From Monosporascus cannonballus (taxonomy: Eukaryota > Ascomycota > Sordariomycetes > Xylariales), in NCBI GenBank assembly GCA_004154925.1, contig QJNS01000063.1, forward strand, positions 276,632-340,631: a stretch of DNA of 64,000 nt, written 5' to 3'. The notes under the pieces are model-generated. The model was not told the origin of the DNA and did no database searches. It saw nothing but the letters and a program-made list of their open reading frames with translations. Each line of letters begins with the position of its first letter. The stretch's first letter is position 1. Position numbers and translations under genes: made by a program. Below, piece by piece: positions 51,681 to 63,955 of the stretch.

Positions 51681-54600
51681 AAAAAAAAGCGGATACGAAA
51701 AAAAAAAGGCTAACGAAAAAGGAATAGGCGGGGCCGCCGAGACGACCGGAACGGACGGACCGGGCAATATAAACGATACGGATTTATTTAATTTGCCCGA
51801 ACCGTATAAACCGTACGAATTATATAAATTATTTAAACGTACGGAAATATTCGATAAATTTATTTTTTAATTTTATATCGATTTATTTAAATAAAAAATG
51901 GTTTTTCGAATATATAATAATTTGTTATTATATTTTATTACTGTATTAAAAATTAACAAAATCCGGCATTTATAAAAATAAGCGAAAAATTATATAAGCT
52001 AATTTACAAATATTATATAATATAACCGGTTTTTAATATTGGAATATATTTTTAAAAATTAACCAAATAATTTAAACAATATAAACATTAATATTCTTAA
52101 ATAATTTAAGGATAAATAGCGGCAATAATTAATAAACGGATTAAATATATCGTTTAATATAATAATTCAGTAAATATTATACGATAAAAGGTATCGGCAT
52201 AAGAATAGCAAAACAATACAGATTATATAAAAAAAAACGGCAAAGTATTACAATATTTAAAATAATATATCGAAATATAAAAATTCCGGAACGCGGTATA
52301 AACGGGCGTATAGGAAATAAAGGATTTATTAAACGGGTTATTTTTCGGCCGGTAAACCGATATACGGACGTCGATCGAAACGGAACGAATTATCGATAAC
52401 ATAATATATAAAGGCCCGGAACGGTTATTTATAACAAATGGCAAAAACGAATAACTTTAGCCGGATTACTAACGGATTACCGAATTAATATACGAAATAT
52501 TATAGGACAAAAAGGTAAACCGTTAACGTTAAAACCAAATAACGGAATAGGTATTATAATTATAAAATTTTAAAAAAATATATTTAATTAATACGTATAT
52601 TTAAGGAAAATAACCGAAATATAATCCGGAAATTATAATAATATAATATTACAATATATTATAATTATTCCGGAATATATTCGTATTTAATAAATACATA
52701 TTATTAATAACGGACCGTAATAAAAATAAAGTAATTTAAAATATCGGACGTAAAATAATACGGTTTTTGCCGAAATACATAAATAAAATAATAATAACGT
52801 ACGTAACGTAAATATTACCGTTCGAAAAAATATTAATAACGCGGGCGGAAATATAAAGCTTATTAACGTTATTAAATAAATAATTATAAAAAGATAAAGG
52901 GAAAAATTAATAAAAAATAACAAAATTGAATAAATAATTAATATTAACGATAAGCCGGTATATTAAGATAAAATTAACGGTAACGGATTACCGATATATA
53001 ACGATTAAATTAAGTTATAAAATCCGGAATTTAATAATATAATAATTAAAAATTAATATAAAAACGGACGAAAGCAAATAAATAATAAATAATAAAATAA
53101 ATAATAATAAATATAAAAATCCGGTTATTAAGGAAATATAAAAATAATATAAAATAAAATATATTTAAGATTTATAAATAATATATAATAATATAATTAC
53201 GTAATAATATTATATATTAAATATCCGGTTTCCGGAATAATTATAATTATAAATAATTACGAATTACCGGAAAATTAACCGGTTTTAATATTAATATTTA
53301 AATATAAACGTTAATAATAATATATTATTCTTATCGTACAAAAAAAACAAAAAAAAGATAACGGCAATTACGGCAAAAAAAGAATTAAAAAAATATATTA
53401 TTAAAATAACAAATAATAATAATTATAACGGTAAAAATATAAATAATAATTACGGCGGTCGCCGTAAAAAAATAAAAATAATAACCGGGCGAAATAACGG
53501 TAATAAAGGCCGGATCGATATTAAAATTAAATTACGTAAATTATTTAAAAAAAAACATCCGTTAATAATTAAAAAAATAATAAGATAAAATAAAACAAAT
53601 TATAGTATTATAAAATAAATAAATATTAATAATAATTTTGCCGATAAACAGCAAAAAAAAAAATTTTTTATATTATTGGCGATAATAAAAAAATTAGGTA
53701 TAATAATAATATTATTATTATTTATTATATTAATAAATAATTTAATCGAACGGATAAAAATATATAAAATTAATTATATCCGGTAATAATTAATAATTTA
53801 AACGGAACGAAATAAACCGTTATAAGAAATATAATTAATAATAATTAACGCAAATTTTGCCGGATACGATAAATTTATGGCGTATATAAATAAATTATAA
53901 ATACATAAGGTATTCCGGCAGATATTTATCGATAAATATTATATAATTATTATAAACGTAAGTTATCGGAAAAAGTTAACGGTATTAAAAGAATTATACC
54001 GTTTCGACCGCCTTATAATATTATTAACGACGACGTTACCGGTACGGTTAAAAAAATAATTTTAATAAAAAATAATAACCGGAAATACGGATGTAATACG
54101 GGCGGTAATAATTAAACGGAATATCCGGTATTAAGTAATAATAATAAAACCGGGCAAAACGGCATTAAAAAATAAAATAATACGGATAATATTACGGATA
54201 AAAAAAAATAAAGGACGAATAAAAAGATATAATATATTATTAAATAAAAAAAATACGAAATGTTAACGGAAAAATTAAGGTATAATTTTTATTATAATAA
54301 TATAATAAATAAAAATAAATGGCAAAAAGTATTACGGTAATAAGTAAAAAAAAAGCGGTAAATTATAATAATAATGAGATTAAAAATAAAAATAAATATT
54401 TAAAGAATCGTAAAAATAATATATATAAAATAATTATATAAATTAATAAATTTCGTATAATAAATAAAACGAAATAAACGGAAAAATAAAAAAATAATAA
54501 AATTAATAATTATAATAAACGGCCGGCCAGTATAATATAATAAATGAAAAAATAATATAACATAATAAAACCGGCAAATAATAAAATAATTTATAACCGG

Positions 54601-54790
54601 GATAAATTACTGGTAAATAACGTTAAGTACGTTTATAAACGGATAAGGGCGGAATTCCGAAAAAATAAAAAGAAAATAATATAACCGTTATTAAGGCGGT
54701 AAAAAAACAGGAAATTTAAAACCGGAACCGGAAACGGAATAAAAGTAAAAACAAAAAAAGAATTTAAGAAAAACCGGAAAAAATAATATT
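51681..54790 (+). pseudogene. Telomere-linked RecQ-type helicase (TLH-like), RIP-destroyed
   Basis: Subtelomeric RecQ helicase homologue pointing at the telomere. N-terminal part: PYELYKLF (about 51810), FRIYNNLLLYFITVLKIN (about 51905), DYIKKNGKVLQYLK and IEI-KFRNAV (about 52220-52300), as I recall from the N-terminal domain of fungal telomere-linked helicases. Helicase: motif I LPINSK (53638-53655), then IERIKIYKINYI (motif Ia); DEAH-type box at 53931-53942 reads DKYY for DECH; motif III LLTTTLP (54021-54041); motif V at 54374-54400; motif VI 54458-54487, reading I-K-R-N-K-R-K-N for SGRAGRDG. C-terminal: ITLSTFING (about 54610), where a Cys-rich segment is expected. One frameshift lies in an A-run beside motif I. 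Walker Lys kept, Gly lost; certainly inactive. Confidence 0.85.
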
Positions 54791-55265
54791 AAAAAATATA
54801 CGTAAAATATAATTAATTACGGAAAATAAAATAAAAATATAAAATATATTACGTTAAATAATATTAATACGGACGGTAAAAAAAATACCGGAAATAATAT
54901 TAATATTAGGCGAAATAATACCGGACGGTTAAAAAAAAATTATCGAACGAAACAAAACAAAATACGGTTTGCGAATTATAATTAGTATTAACGGTACGGA
55001 TTATCGTAAAAATAATATACGGTAATAAAAAACGGTATTAAAAAAAGATTACATATAAATAAATTAAGTATTATGGGTAATAATAATAATAAAACGAAAT
55101 AAAGGATTAAAAAAATTAATATAAAATATATTTAATATAAATACCGTAAATAAAAAAAATATATAAAATAAATAAGGTATTAACGGTAGTTATACGACGG
55201 AAATATAACGAACGGAATAATATTATAGGATGTAATTATAAATATTATATGTTAAATATGTAATT
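54791..55265. other. AT-rich stretch after the helicase relic
   Basis: No clear coding signal. It may be the helicase 3' end and downstream flank. CG-containing words such as ACGGACGG persist, in keeping with RIP of a once normal sequence. Confidence 0.35.
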
Positions 55266-55765
55266 TTGTATTTTTTTTCAAAAAGAAAAAGTAGAATAAG
55301 TAGAAAAAAAAAGAAGAAAAAAGAAAAAGAAAAAAGAAAAAAGAAGAAAGAAAAAAGAAAAAAGAAAAAAGAAAAAAGAAAAAAGAAAAAAGAAAAAAGA
55401 AAAAAGAAAAAAGAAAAAACAAAAAAGAAAAAAGAAAAAAGAAAAAAGAAAAAAAAAAAAAGAAGAAAGAAAAAAGAAAGAAAAAAGGAAAGGCGAATAT
55501 AAATATATAAAAAATAAAATATAAAAAAAAATGAAAAAAACATAAATAAAATATAAAAGCAAAAAAAAGAAAAATATAAAAAGTTAATAAAAAAATAATA
55601 ATAACAAAGAAATTTTGATAAAACAATAAAAATAAAAATAAATAAAAATATAAAAAGAAAGAAGAAATAGGAAAAATAAATTAAAATAAAGTAAAAATAA
55701 AAGCGAAAAGTGAAAAAAAAATTTATAAAAATATAAAAAGAATGGAAAAAGAAGAAATAAAAAAG
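55266..55765. repeat. Purine-rich subtelomeric tract, left part
   Basis: On the plus strand almost only A and G. About 55311-55480 is a run of AAAAAG and AAAGAAAAAAG units in tandem. E8 interrupts the tract at 55765 and it resumes at 62651. Long frames rich in Phe (minus) or Lys (plus) are low-complexity artefacts. Confidence 0.88.
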
Positions 55766-56159
55766 TGTTAGGACCAAACGATCTTGGCTTTTTACGGACG
55801 GTCGGAACCATAAAAGGATCAAGCTCCGACCTAAGCCAAGGTGTTACATAACTAACTCAAAGGTTTTAAAACGCCAAACGCCTTAAGCCCCTTAAGTCGG
55901 CAAAAAAGCTTAAAAGGCTTAAGGGATTTAAGGGTTTAAGCCGTTTAAGTATTTTAAGTTAAAATAAAAATATATATATTTGTTATTTTTATAATTTAAA
56001 TAATTTTAATTTATAATAAAATATTATTATTTAAAACGTTTTTAATATTATGAAATATAATACATTATTATATTTATTACTTAAAATCTTACGATATTTT
56101 TATTAATATAAACCCGTTAATTTAGGTTTAATAATTGGTTAAACCGTTAAGCCGTTATA
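55766..56159 (+). repeat. E8 5' LTR
   Basis: Starts TGTTAGGACCAAACG, ends GCCGTTATA. Holds CTTAAGCCCCTTAAG and several GGCTTAA/GGTTTAAG units (about 55881-55970), the E3/E4/E8 subtype. The first 150 bases are nearly unmutated and the rest strongly mutated. Confidence 0.92.
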
Positions 56160-59100
56160 CGTTATAAGTTTTTATTTAATAATACCGTTAAATTTTAAGT
56201 AATACTGCTAATATTATATTTATTAATAAATAACCCAAATAGCCTATTTACCAGATTTTTAAGAATTTTAATATTAGAATAAAATCTAAGGAAAAAAAAA
56301 TAATTTTATTTTTTTTAAAAAAGAGTTTTTCGACGCCTGGATATTATAAACGAACATATTATTTAGCTTAAATAAAATAAAAATAATTTTATTATGTTTT
56401 TTTAAGTTACTTATAAAAAATATAAAGAAAAAAAAATCCTTAAAACCGGAAAACCTTTTCGGCCGAATTAGGTTATTTAGCTGAATTTTACCAAAAAACC
56501 AAAAAAAGTTTTTAAACCCTTTAAGTTAAAATCTTTTAATAAAATTTCGATCAAATTATAATTATTTTTAACTTAATACCGAACATATTTTAAATATTTT
56601 TTTATTCGACTTATTACGCTTATTATACGAATTAAATTTGCGGTTAAACGATTTACCGGAAATGCAATTATTTGATTTAAACCGGTTATAAAAAAATACG
56701 TTATTTTATTAATCGAAAAACGTAACCCGGAAATAATACGGATATATAATAATTACGAATAATTCGAATAAGCGTTAATAAAGGTTTTCGGAATAATAAA
56801 CGAAAAAATAAAAATTAAAATATAGATTTAATAATTATAATAAAAAGGATTAATATTTAAATACGATAATATATTAATTTAATTAATATCCAAATTAAAT
56901 TAAAAACAAAAAATATTAATAGCTAAATTTTTCGATAATTTAAAAAAAAATATAAGAAAGATTTTTCAAATTTAACCGGCCTAATTATTCATCGGATTAT
57001 ATCGTTATAATAATTAAAATTAATAACCGGCAATATACCTAATGTACCAAAAAAACCAAAAGAAAAAATAATAATAAACCCCGATATACGGTTAATACCA
57101 GTATTTTTCGGCGTAATAACATTTCTTATGGCATTAAATTAGGCCTTATGGAACTAAAAGTTACTTATAAGAAAAATTAAAGCCAGATTAAGTGTTATAA
57201 TTACGGAAAAAAAGGATATAAAGCTTATAAATGTTTTTTACCTAAGAAGTTATAACGGAATAACTGGAAATTTATATCCAAAAAATAACTTAAAAAAATT
57301 AAAAAAACGAAAAATTTATTAATATAATTCGGCCTAAATATATATAAGGCTTACCGTAACAAAAAATTTAATAAGAAATACAAAAAGCCAGAAATCTAAT
57401 TTAATAAATAATTAAAAAATAACGGAATATTTTTAAAAAATGGTTAAAAGAATATTAGGGCTGGATAAAAAAGGTTTATTCCGGAATTTTTAATCGATAC
57501 GGCAAAATATATATTATTTATTGCAAAAAATAAAATTACTTTATTTACGAAAAATAAAAATAATATTTTTATAATAGGATTACTTATATGTATTATAAAG
57601 AATTCAATTTTTTTAATAAAACGGAAAAAAACAAAAACAATAAATAATAATATTAGTATTTTCGATTTATAATTTTTAAAAACGATTTTTTTTAATTAAT
57701 AACAGCAGAAAGCTAACTTAAAGGAAAATGGTACCTGCAGGAAAACCCTTTTTGTTATTATGAATAATATAATTACCAGATAAAAAAGGAGTTAATTTAG
57801 TATATTATGGAAAAATATTACCAGAAAATTATTATGAACCTTTATTTTTAACTAATATTTATTATAAATCCCGATAAATAATAAATTTTAAAAGAAATAA
57901 TTTAACGATTTATACGAAATTTTTAATAAAAAGGAAATAAGGTTTAATAAGAAATTATACGCCATATTAAGAAATAATTTACTTAATAAGAAAAAGAAAT
58001 TTAACAAAATTAAAAATAATTAATATAATTTAAAGGTATAATACGCCGATAAAAACGATAAATATAACAACTTAATGCGTTATATAAAAAAATACAAATA
58101 AAGTTCGATAAATTTAAAAAGAAATTAAAAAACGAAAATTATTTATAAAAAAGCCGTAAAATAACAAAACCTAAAGAAATTAAAATAAATTCTCAAAAAA
58201 GGTTTTAAACGTAACGATAAAAACCGTTAATAACTTTATTACCTTAAATATACGAATCGGAACGTATTAATATACCGTAATAGTGGATTACGGAATTTTA
58301 AATAAAAATTATATTATACCGGATATAATTAATAAACTTAAATTATTATGGAAATATAAGTTAAAATCTTATATAGCGATAAACGCCGAAAATCAGGATT
58401 TCGCTTACGATAATGGAAAAATTTTATACGAAATTAATTATTTCGAAATTTTTGTTTAAAAACGATACCAAATAATAGATTTCGATATCGTTTTATTTAG
58501 GAATTATGATATAATTTTAGGAAAATTATAAATATACCGGTACGGAATTTTAATTAATAAAAAAATTGGCCAGGTAAAATTCGTTTTATCCCCCGTTAAT
58601 AAGCAAAAAAAAGAATTAAAATCTTAATATTTAATCGAAAATAACGACGAATATAGGTATAAGGATATAATAAATACCTTATTATTTAAAAGGACAAAAT
58701 ATAAAAAAAATGGGTATTAGAAAAAAATACGATATATTATTATTATTATTAAAGTAAAATTACGGCAATTAAATAACGATCTAAAATAATAATCCCAAAA
58801 ATTAAAAAATCTAATTAATATATTATTATAATATTATAAATATTAGCAACTTTTTAAAAAAAGCTGGATATAAAATTATTAAAATATAACGAATAAAATT
58901 ATGAAATTATTTTTAAAAAGGGTTTTTTAACGAAATTTTACCTTATTTATAACTTTAACGGAAATAAGTTATACGTTTTCCGGGAATACCTGGAAAATCG
59001 GTTACAAAAAAAATAAATTTGATTTTTAAAGTTACCGGTAGGATACCTTATGTTTTTCGTATTAAAAAAAATAGAAAATTACGATTTGTAATTAACTATC

Positions 59101-61640
59101 GGTAATTGAACGATATTATTATTAAAAACCGAACGTTATTACCCTTAATTATAAAAATAAAAAACCGATTTTATAAAATTAAATAATTTGTAATATTTAA
59201 TTTTAAAAATAAATACAACTTTATTAAAATTAAAAAAAAATACGAATAAAAAATAATATTTAAAATAAAATACGGATTATTTAAATATTTAATTATATTA
59301 ATAAAATTTACGAATATATTAATAACTTTTTAATAAATAATAAATTATATATTGCAAAAATATTTTAACGTTTTTATTATATATTATTTCGATAATATTT
59401 TTATTTTTTCAAAAATAAAAAAAATATACGTAAAATACGTTTATAAAATTTTTTAAATTTTACAAAACGTAAAACTATTAATTAACGCAAAAAAAACCAA
59501 TTTTACAAATAAAAAATAGAATATTTAGCATATATTATTACTTTGAAATATATTAGGATAAACTTAAAACAAATCGTTATAATTACAAAATAACAAATGT
59601 TAATAATAATCAAAAAAATATAGGTATTTTTTAAAGTCGCCAATTATTATAAAAAGTTTATTCGAAACTTTAATAAAATTATTATATCCTTAATTAACTT
59701 TATTAAGAAAAAAAAATTCAAATAAACGTCCGAAATAAAAAAAATATTTTAAAAAATTAAAAATGTAATTATTAACGAACTAATATTAATTATGTACGAT
59801 TTAAATCGCCCCGTCGAATTAAAAACCGATATTTTGGATTACGTATTAAGCATAATAATCGGATAACAAAATAATTAAGGTAAATTATACCTTATTATAT
59901 TCTTTTTATATAAATTAAAAAGAACCGAATTTAATTACGGTATTCCAGATAAGGAATTTATGGCCATTATTATGGTATTTTGCAAATTTAAGTATTTCCT
60001 AAAAAAAAATTTATATTAAATTAAAATTTATACGGATTATTCAAATTTTACCCGATTTATTACGACCAGAAAATTTACCGGACGATAATTACAATACGTA
60101 AAAAAATTAACGAATTTCGATTTCGTTATTATTTACAAAAAAGAATTAGAAAATAATAAAGTAAATACCTTAAGTAAGTAATTAAATTTCGAAAAAAAAT
60201 TGGTTAAAATTAACTATATAATTTTTGATATAATTATAAAAAGATATTTACGCCCGTAACAAATTATAATAATTCGGATAATACCTTTAGATATGTATTA
60301 AAAAATCTAATAATATAATAACGGTTTTTTAAAAAACCAAAAAACGAACAAAATATAAATTCCAGAAAAATATTAAATAAATTTAATACGAAACATATAC
60401 GAATATTAATTATATGAATATCTAGGAATTGACAAAACCTTAAAACGACTTTAACGTACGTATTTTTTTCTTAAAATAAAAATAATAATTTAAAAAGTAT
60501 AATAATAATATAACTTTTATAACAAAATTAAGGCGTAATAATATAAGCCTTATAGAAAGTTATAATTATTACCGGTTTTAAAAAAACCTTAAAATTCGAT
60601 TATTATAAATTTTATTACTAAATTTCCTTTATCCGAATATTTAACCACAAAAATATATTACGATAACGTTTTCGTTATCGTTAATCGGTTTACGAAATTT
60701 TCTTATTTTTTACTTTCTTATAAAAATATTAACGCAAAACAAATAATATATATTTTTTTTAAAAATATTTTTAGCATATATGGATTATTAGTAAAAATTA
60801 TTTTAAATAAAGGTTCGATATTTGTATTTAAGTTTTAATAAGGCCTTATAATATAAATCGGCCTAAACCATAAATTATTTAATATATTTAAATTATAAAC
60901 GAATAAATAAACGAAATGGTTAAACTAAATATTAAAAACATATTTACGATATTATATTAATTACGAATAAAATAATTAAATTAAAAAATTACTTATTATT
61001 TAATTAGCTTATAATATTAGTTATTACGAAAATATTAAGATAATATTAATTAACGCAAATTTTGGCTTTATTCCAAAAATTTACAAAAAAACGTATAATA
61101 ATAATTTAATTAATATTAAAATAATCCTTATATTAAAATAATTACGATAATTATATTAGGAAATAAAAATAGAATTAAAATTTATACGGAACCAAATAAA
61201 TAAATATTATAATTAAAAAAAGTTAAAAAAATTAATTTTCGAAAAAGGGAAAATAGTTTATTTCGTTGTTAAAAATATTTAAATAAAAAAACCCAGCAAA
61301 AAACTTAATTTTAAGTATATCGGTTTATATAAAATCGTTAAGAAAATTTCAAAAAATAATTATTAATTAAGATTTTTACCAAAAATTAAATTTTATTGAA
61401 TTTTATATATTTTTTTATTTAAATTAATAACAAATATAATCAAAATATATATGGCATAAAATAACGTAAAAATGGAAAATAAATAAATATATAAAATGGA
61501 AAAAATTTTCGATATACGGAAATAAAATAAATTTACTTAATATTTAATTAAATAAAAAAAATATTAAATTCTGAAAATATTTAGGAATTTGTTAAAAACC
61601 TAATTAACGTTTAATACTTATTAAAAATTTTTTATTAATA
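56160..61640 (+). pseudogene. E8 gag-pol (broken)
   Basis: Gag knuckle at 57193-57234 reads CYNYGKKGYKAYKC (second Cys and the His are Tyr). RT box at 59385-59396 reads YFDN. Integrase core at about 60565-60760 reads NFITKFPLSEYLT and DNVFVIVNRFTKFSYF, with the first core Asp changed to Asn (NFIT for DFIT). Chromodomain at about 61475-61620 (IYKMEKIFDIRK, then YLIK). The integrase is among the best preserved here. Confidence 0.87.
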
Positions 61641-62240
61641 ATAACGGATACGTCTTAATTAACGGCCGACCAATTAATAACCGGGATATCGGGCCAGTTG
61701 GCCGCGGCCTGCGTTAACGTAATAATTGTAACGGTAGTTTCTAGCTGTTTTTATTTTTGCTTTAAACGTTTAAATTTCTTTATAATTTCCGCGCCCTTAA
61801 TCCCTTAACGAAATATTTCCATATTACGGTAACAAAATAACCGCCTTTGTTTTTGCAAACGGTTTAATTTATTAATAGTAATATGTAATATTTTACGAAT
61901 TTATTCCTTTTTACGTTTTAAACGGTTTTTTTTGTCAAAAAGCTTTTGGTATTCGGCTTTTAAAAAATTAAAAATATTATAAGGGCCCTTATAATAAATA
62001 TATTGCGCATATTTTAAAAACTTTCGAATAACTTTATATTCCGTATTTTCCTTTTCGTAACGAAAACAAAAAAATATCTTAAAACCAAAACGTTTAATAC
62101 GTTTTAAAAGGATTAAAATATTAATACGTTTACGAAAACAAAATTTTTCAATTCGACTGAATATAATAAATATAAAAAAAGGAAAAATCTTTACCGAAAT
62201 TGCTAAAATAAGTAATTTAATTTTTAAGAACAAAAATCCT
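61620..62240 (-). pseudogene. E8 antisense gene: Zn2Cys6-like protein
   Basis: Opposite to E8 gag-pol. The open frame runs from inside the 3' LTR (62302) to 61901; its true start is probably near the FSRIEKFCFRKR block (about 62150), equivalent to SDRIEK in E3. In that 133-codon frame residues 79, 82, 89, 98, 101 and 108 read C,Y,Y,Y,Y,Y with 2-6-8-2-6 spacing. Beyond the stop it continues INKLNRLQKQRRLF, AEIIKKFKRLKQK and the conserved tail AANWPDIPVINWSAVN. Position, spacing and tail match the copies in E1-E6. Confidence 0.82.
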
Positions 62241-62257
62241 AGAAAAAAGAAAATCGT

Positions 62258-62650
62258 ATTAAAATTTAACGATTTTAGTTTTTTACGGACGGTCGGAACC
62301 ATAAAAGGATTAAGCTTCGACCTAAATTGAGGCGTTACGTAATTAACTTAAAGGTTTTAAAACGCCAAACGCCTTAAACCCTTTAAATCGGCAAAAAAAC
62401 TTAAAAGGTTTAAAGGATTTAAATATTTAAACTGTTTAAATATTTTAAGCTAAAATAAAGATATATATATTCGTTATTTCCATAATTTAAATAACTTTAA
62501 CTTATAATAGAATATCGTTACCCAAAATGTCCCTGGTATTACGAAACGTAATACGTTATTATATTTATTGCTTAGAATCCCACGATATTCCTGTTAACAT
62601 AAACCCGTCGACTTAGGTTTAATAGTTGGTTAAACCGCCAAGCCGTCACA
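62258..62650 (+). repeat. E8 3' LTR
   Basis: Starts TATTAAAATTTAACG, ends AAGCCGTCACA (intact end). GGTTTAA-N7-TTAAACC inverted repeat at 62616-62636. Here the 3' half is the better preserved part, the reverse of the 5' LTR. Confidence 0.92.
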
Positions 62651-63840
62651 AAAAGGTAAAGTAAAAAAAAAAATAAGAAAAAAAAAGGTCAAGGTTTAAA
62701 AGAAAAAAAAGATTAGCGTTAAAAGAAAAAAAATTAAAAGATAAAAAGAAAAAAAAAGAGTAAATATTAAAAGAAAAGAAAAGTTTAAAAGTTTAAAAAA
62801 AAGAATTAAGATTAAAAAAGAGAAAAAAGGATTAAAGTTAAAAAAAAGAGATTAAAGCTAAAAGAAAAAGAAAAGTTAAAAAGAAAAAAAAGGATTATAA
62901 AAATGAAAAAAGAAATAAAGACAAGTAAACTTAATAATATATAAAATAAGAAGAAAAAAAAAGAAAAATGTTTGAAGATAAATAAAAGAAATAAAGAAAA
63001 ATTTAAATAATGTCGTATTAAAGAGAATAAAAAAATATATAAAGAAAGAAATTAAAAAAAGAAAAAGATAAAAAAAAATCGAAAAATAAAAATAAAAAAA
63101 GAAATAAAATAAATTGATATTATAATTAAATATAAAATATATATTTATATAAATATAAAAAAAAATAATTTTAAAAAAGAATATAAAATATATATATATA
63201 TAATAATAAATACTAAAAAGAAAGTATAAAATTAAAATAAAATATAAAAAAATATAGAAAATAATAAAAGGTATAAAAAATATACAGCGAAAACGTTAAA
63301 AAGAAAAAAAAGGAAAATGTGAAAATAAAAAAATCAATAAAAACTAAAAAGCGAAATAGAATGTACAAAAGGCGAAAACAAAATTAAAAACGAAATTAAA
63401 TAAAATTTAAAGTTAAAAAAATAAGAATAAAAAGTAAAAAGAAATATAAATATAGATAAAATAAATAAAAAAAGAAAAAAAGGGAAAGGAATAAAAGAAA
63501 GAAAAAAAAATAAAATGAAAAAAAAATTGAATAAGGTATAAAGATTAAAAAAGAAAAAAAGAAAAAAATATAAAAGATTTAAAAAAAAATAGAAAATAGA
63601 GTTTGAAATAAAAAAAAAGAAAAAAAGCTAAAAAACAATATATATATATTAAAAATAATGAAAAGAAAAGAAAAAAAAGAAAAGAAAAAAGGAGAAAAGA
63701 AAGAAAGTAAAAAAAAAGAAAAGAAAAAAGGAGAAAAGAAAGAAAGTAAAAAAAAAGAAAAGAAAAAAAAAGAAAATTTTTTTTTTTTAATTAAATAATA
63801 CAAAGAAAGAAAAAAATTATTAAAAATAAAATATATATAG
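62651..63840. repeat. Purine-rich subtelomeric tract, right part
   Basis: Continuation of the 55266 tract: plus strand about nine-tenths A or G with short T-containing breaks. A tandem duplication of roughly 43-45 bases containing AAAAAAGGAGAAAAGAAAG is at about 63677-63765. No gene; the 74-codon minus-strand frame at 63579 is low complexity. Confidence 0.88.
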
Positions 63841-63848
63841 TATATAAA

Positions 63849-63955
63849 GTAGTGGAACCCGTAAAATTACGGAACTAGCTTATCGGAAATAAAAAAAAAT
63901 AAAACAGGGTAGTAAAACCCGTAGGATGTGTGGAGCGGCGCATCGCAGACAAATA
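63849..63955. repeat. Two diverged copies of a telomere-adjacent repeat
   Basis: Copies start at 63849 (GTAGTGGAACCCGTA) and 63909 (GTAGTAAAACCCGTA), 60 bp apart, each about 45 bases. Where copy 2 has GGATG..GGAGCGGCGCATCGCAG, copy 1 mostly has the A or T version, as RIP would give. Copy 2 touches the telomere repeats and looks unmutated. Confidence 0.7.

Larger units (their letters stand above)
55766..62650 (+). mobile_element. E8: complete Ty3/gypsy chromovirus next to the telomere
   Basis: 6,885 bp, LTRs of 394 and 393 bp, 5-bp duplication AAAAG (55761-55765 and 62651-62655; weak evidence in A/G-rich DNA, but the ends are exact). Gag, RT, integrase and chromodomain on plus, antisense gene on minus. 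Inserted into the purine-rich tract about 1.3 kb from the telomere repeats. Confidence 0.92.

Noticed and set aside
55311..55480. Regular short repeats resembling a CRISPR array
   Set aside because: The unit is 6-7 bases with no unique spacers, in a eukaryotic subtelomere.
55223..55822. Overlapping long frames rich in Phe (minus) or Lys/Glu (plus)
   Set aside because: They are translations of the A/G repeat tract in several frames; no domain, low complexity only.
63579..63803. 74-codon minus-strand frame rich in Ser/Phe
   Set aside because: Low-complexity purine tract read on the other strand, including a tandem duplication.
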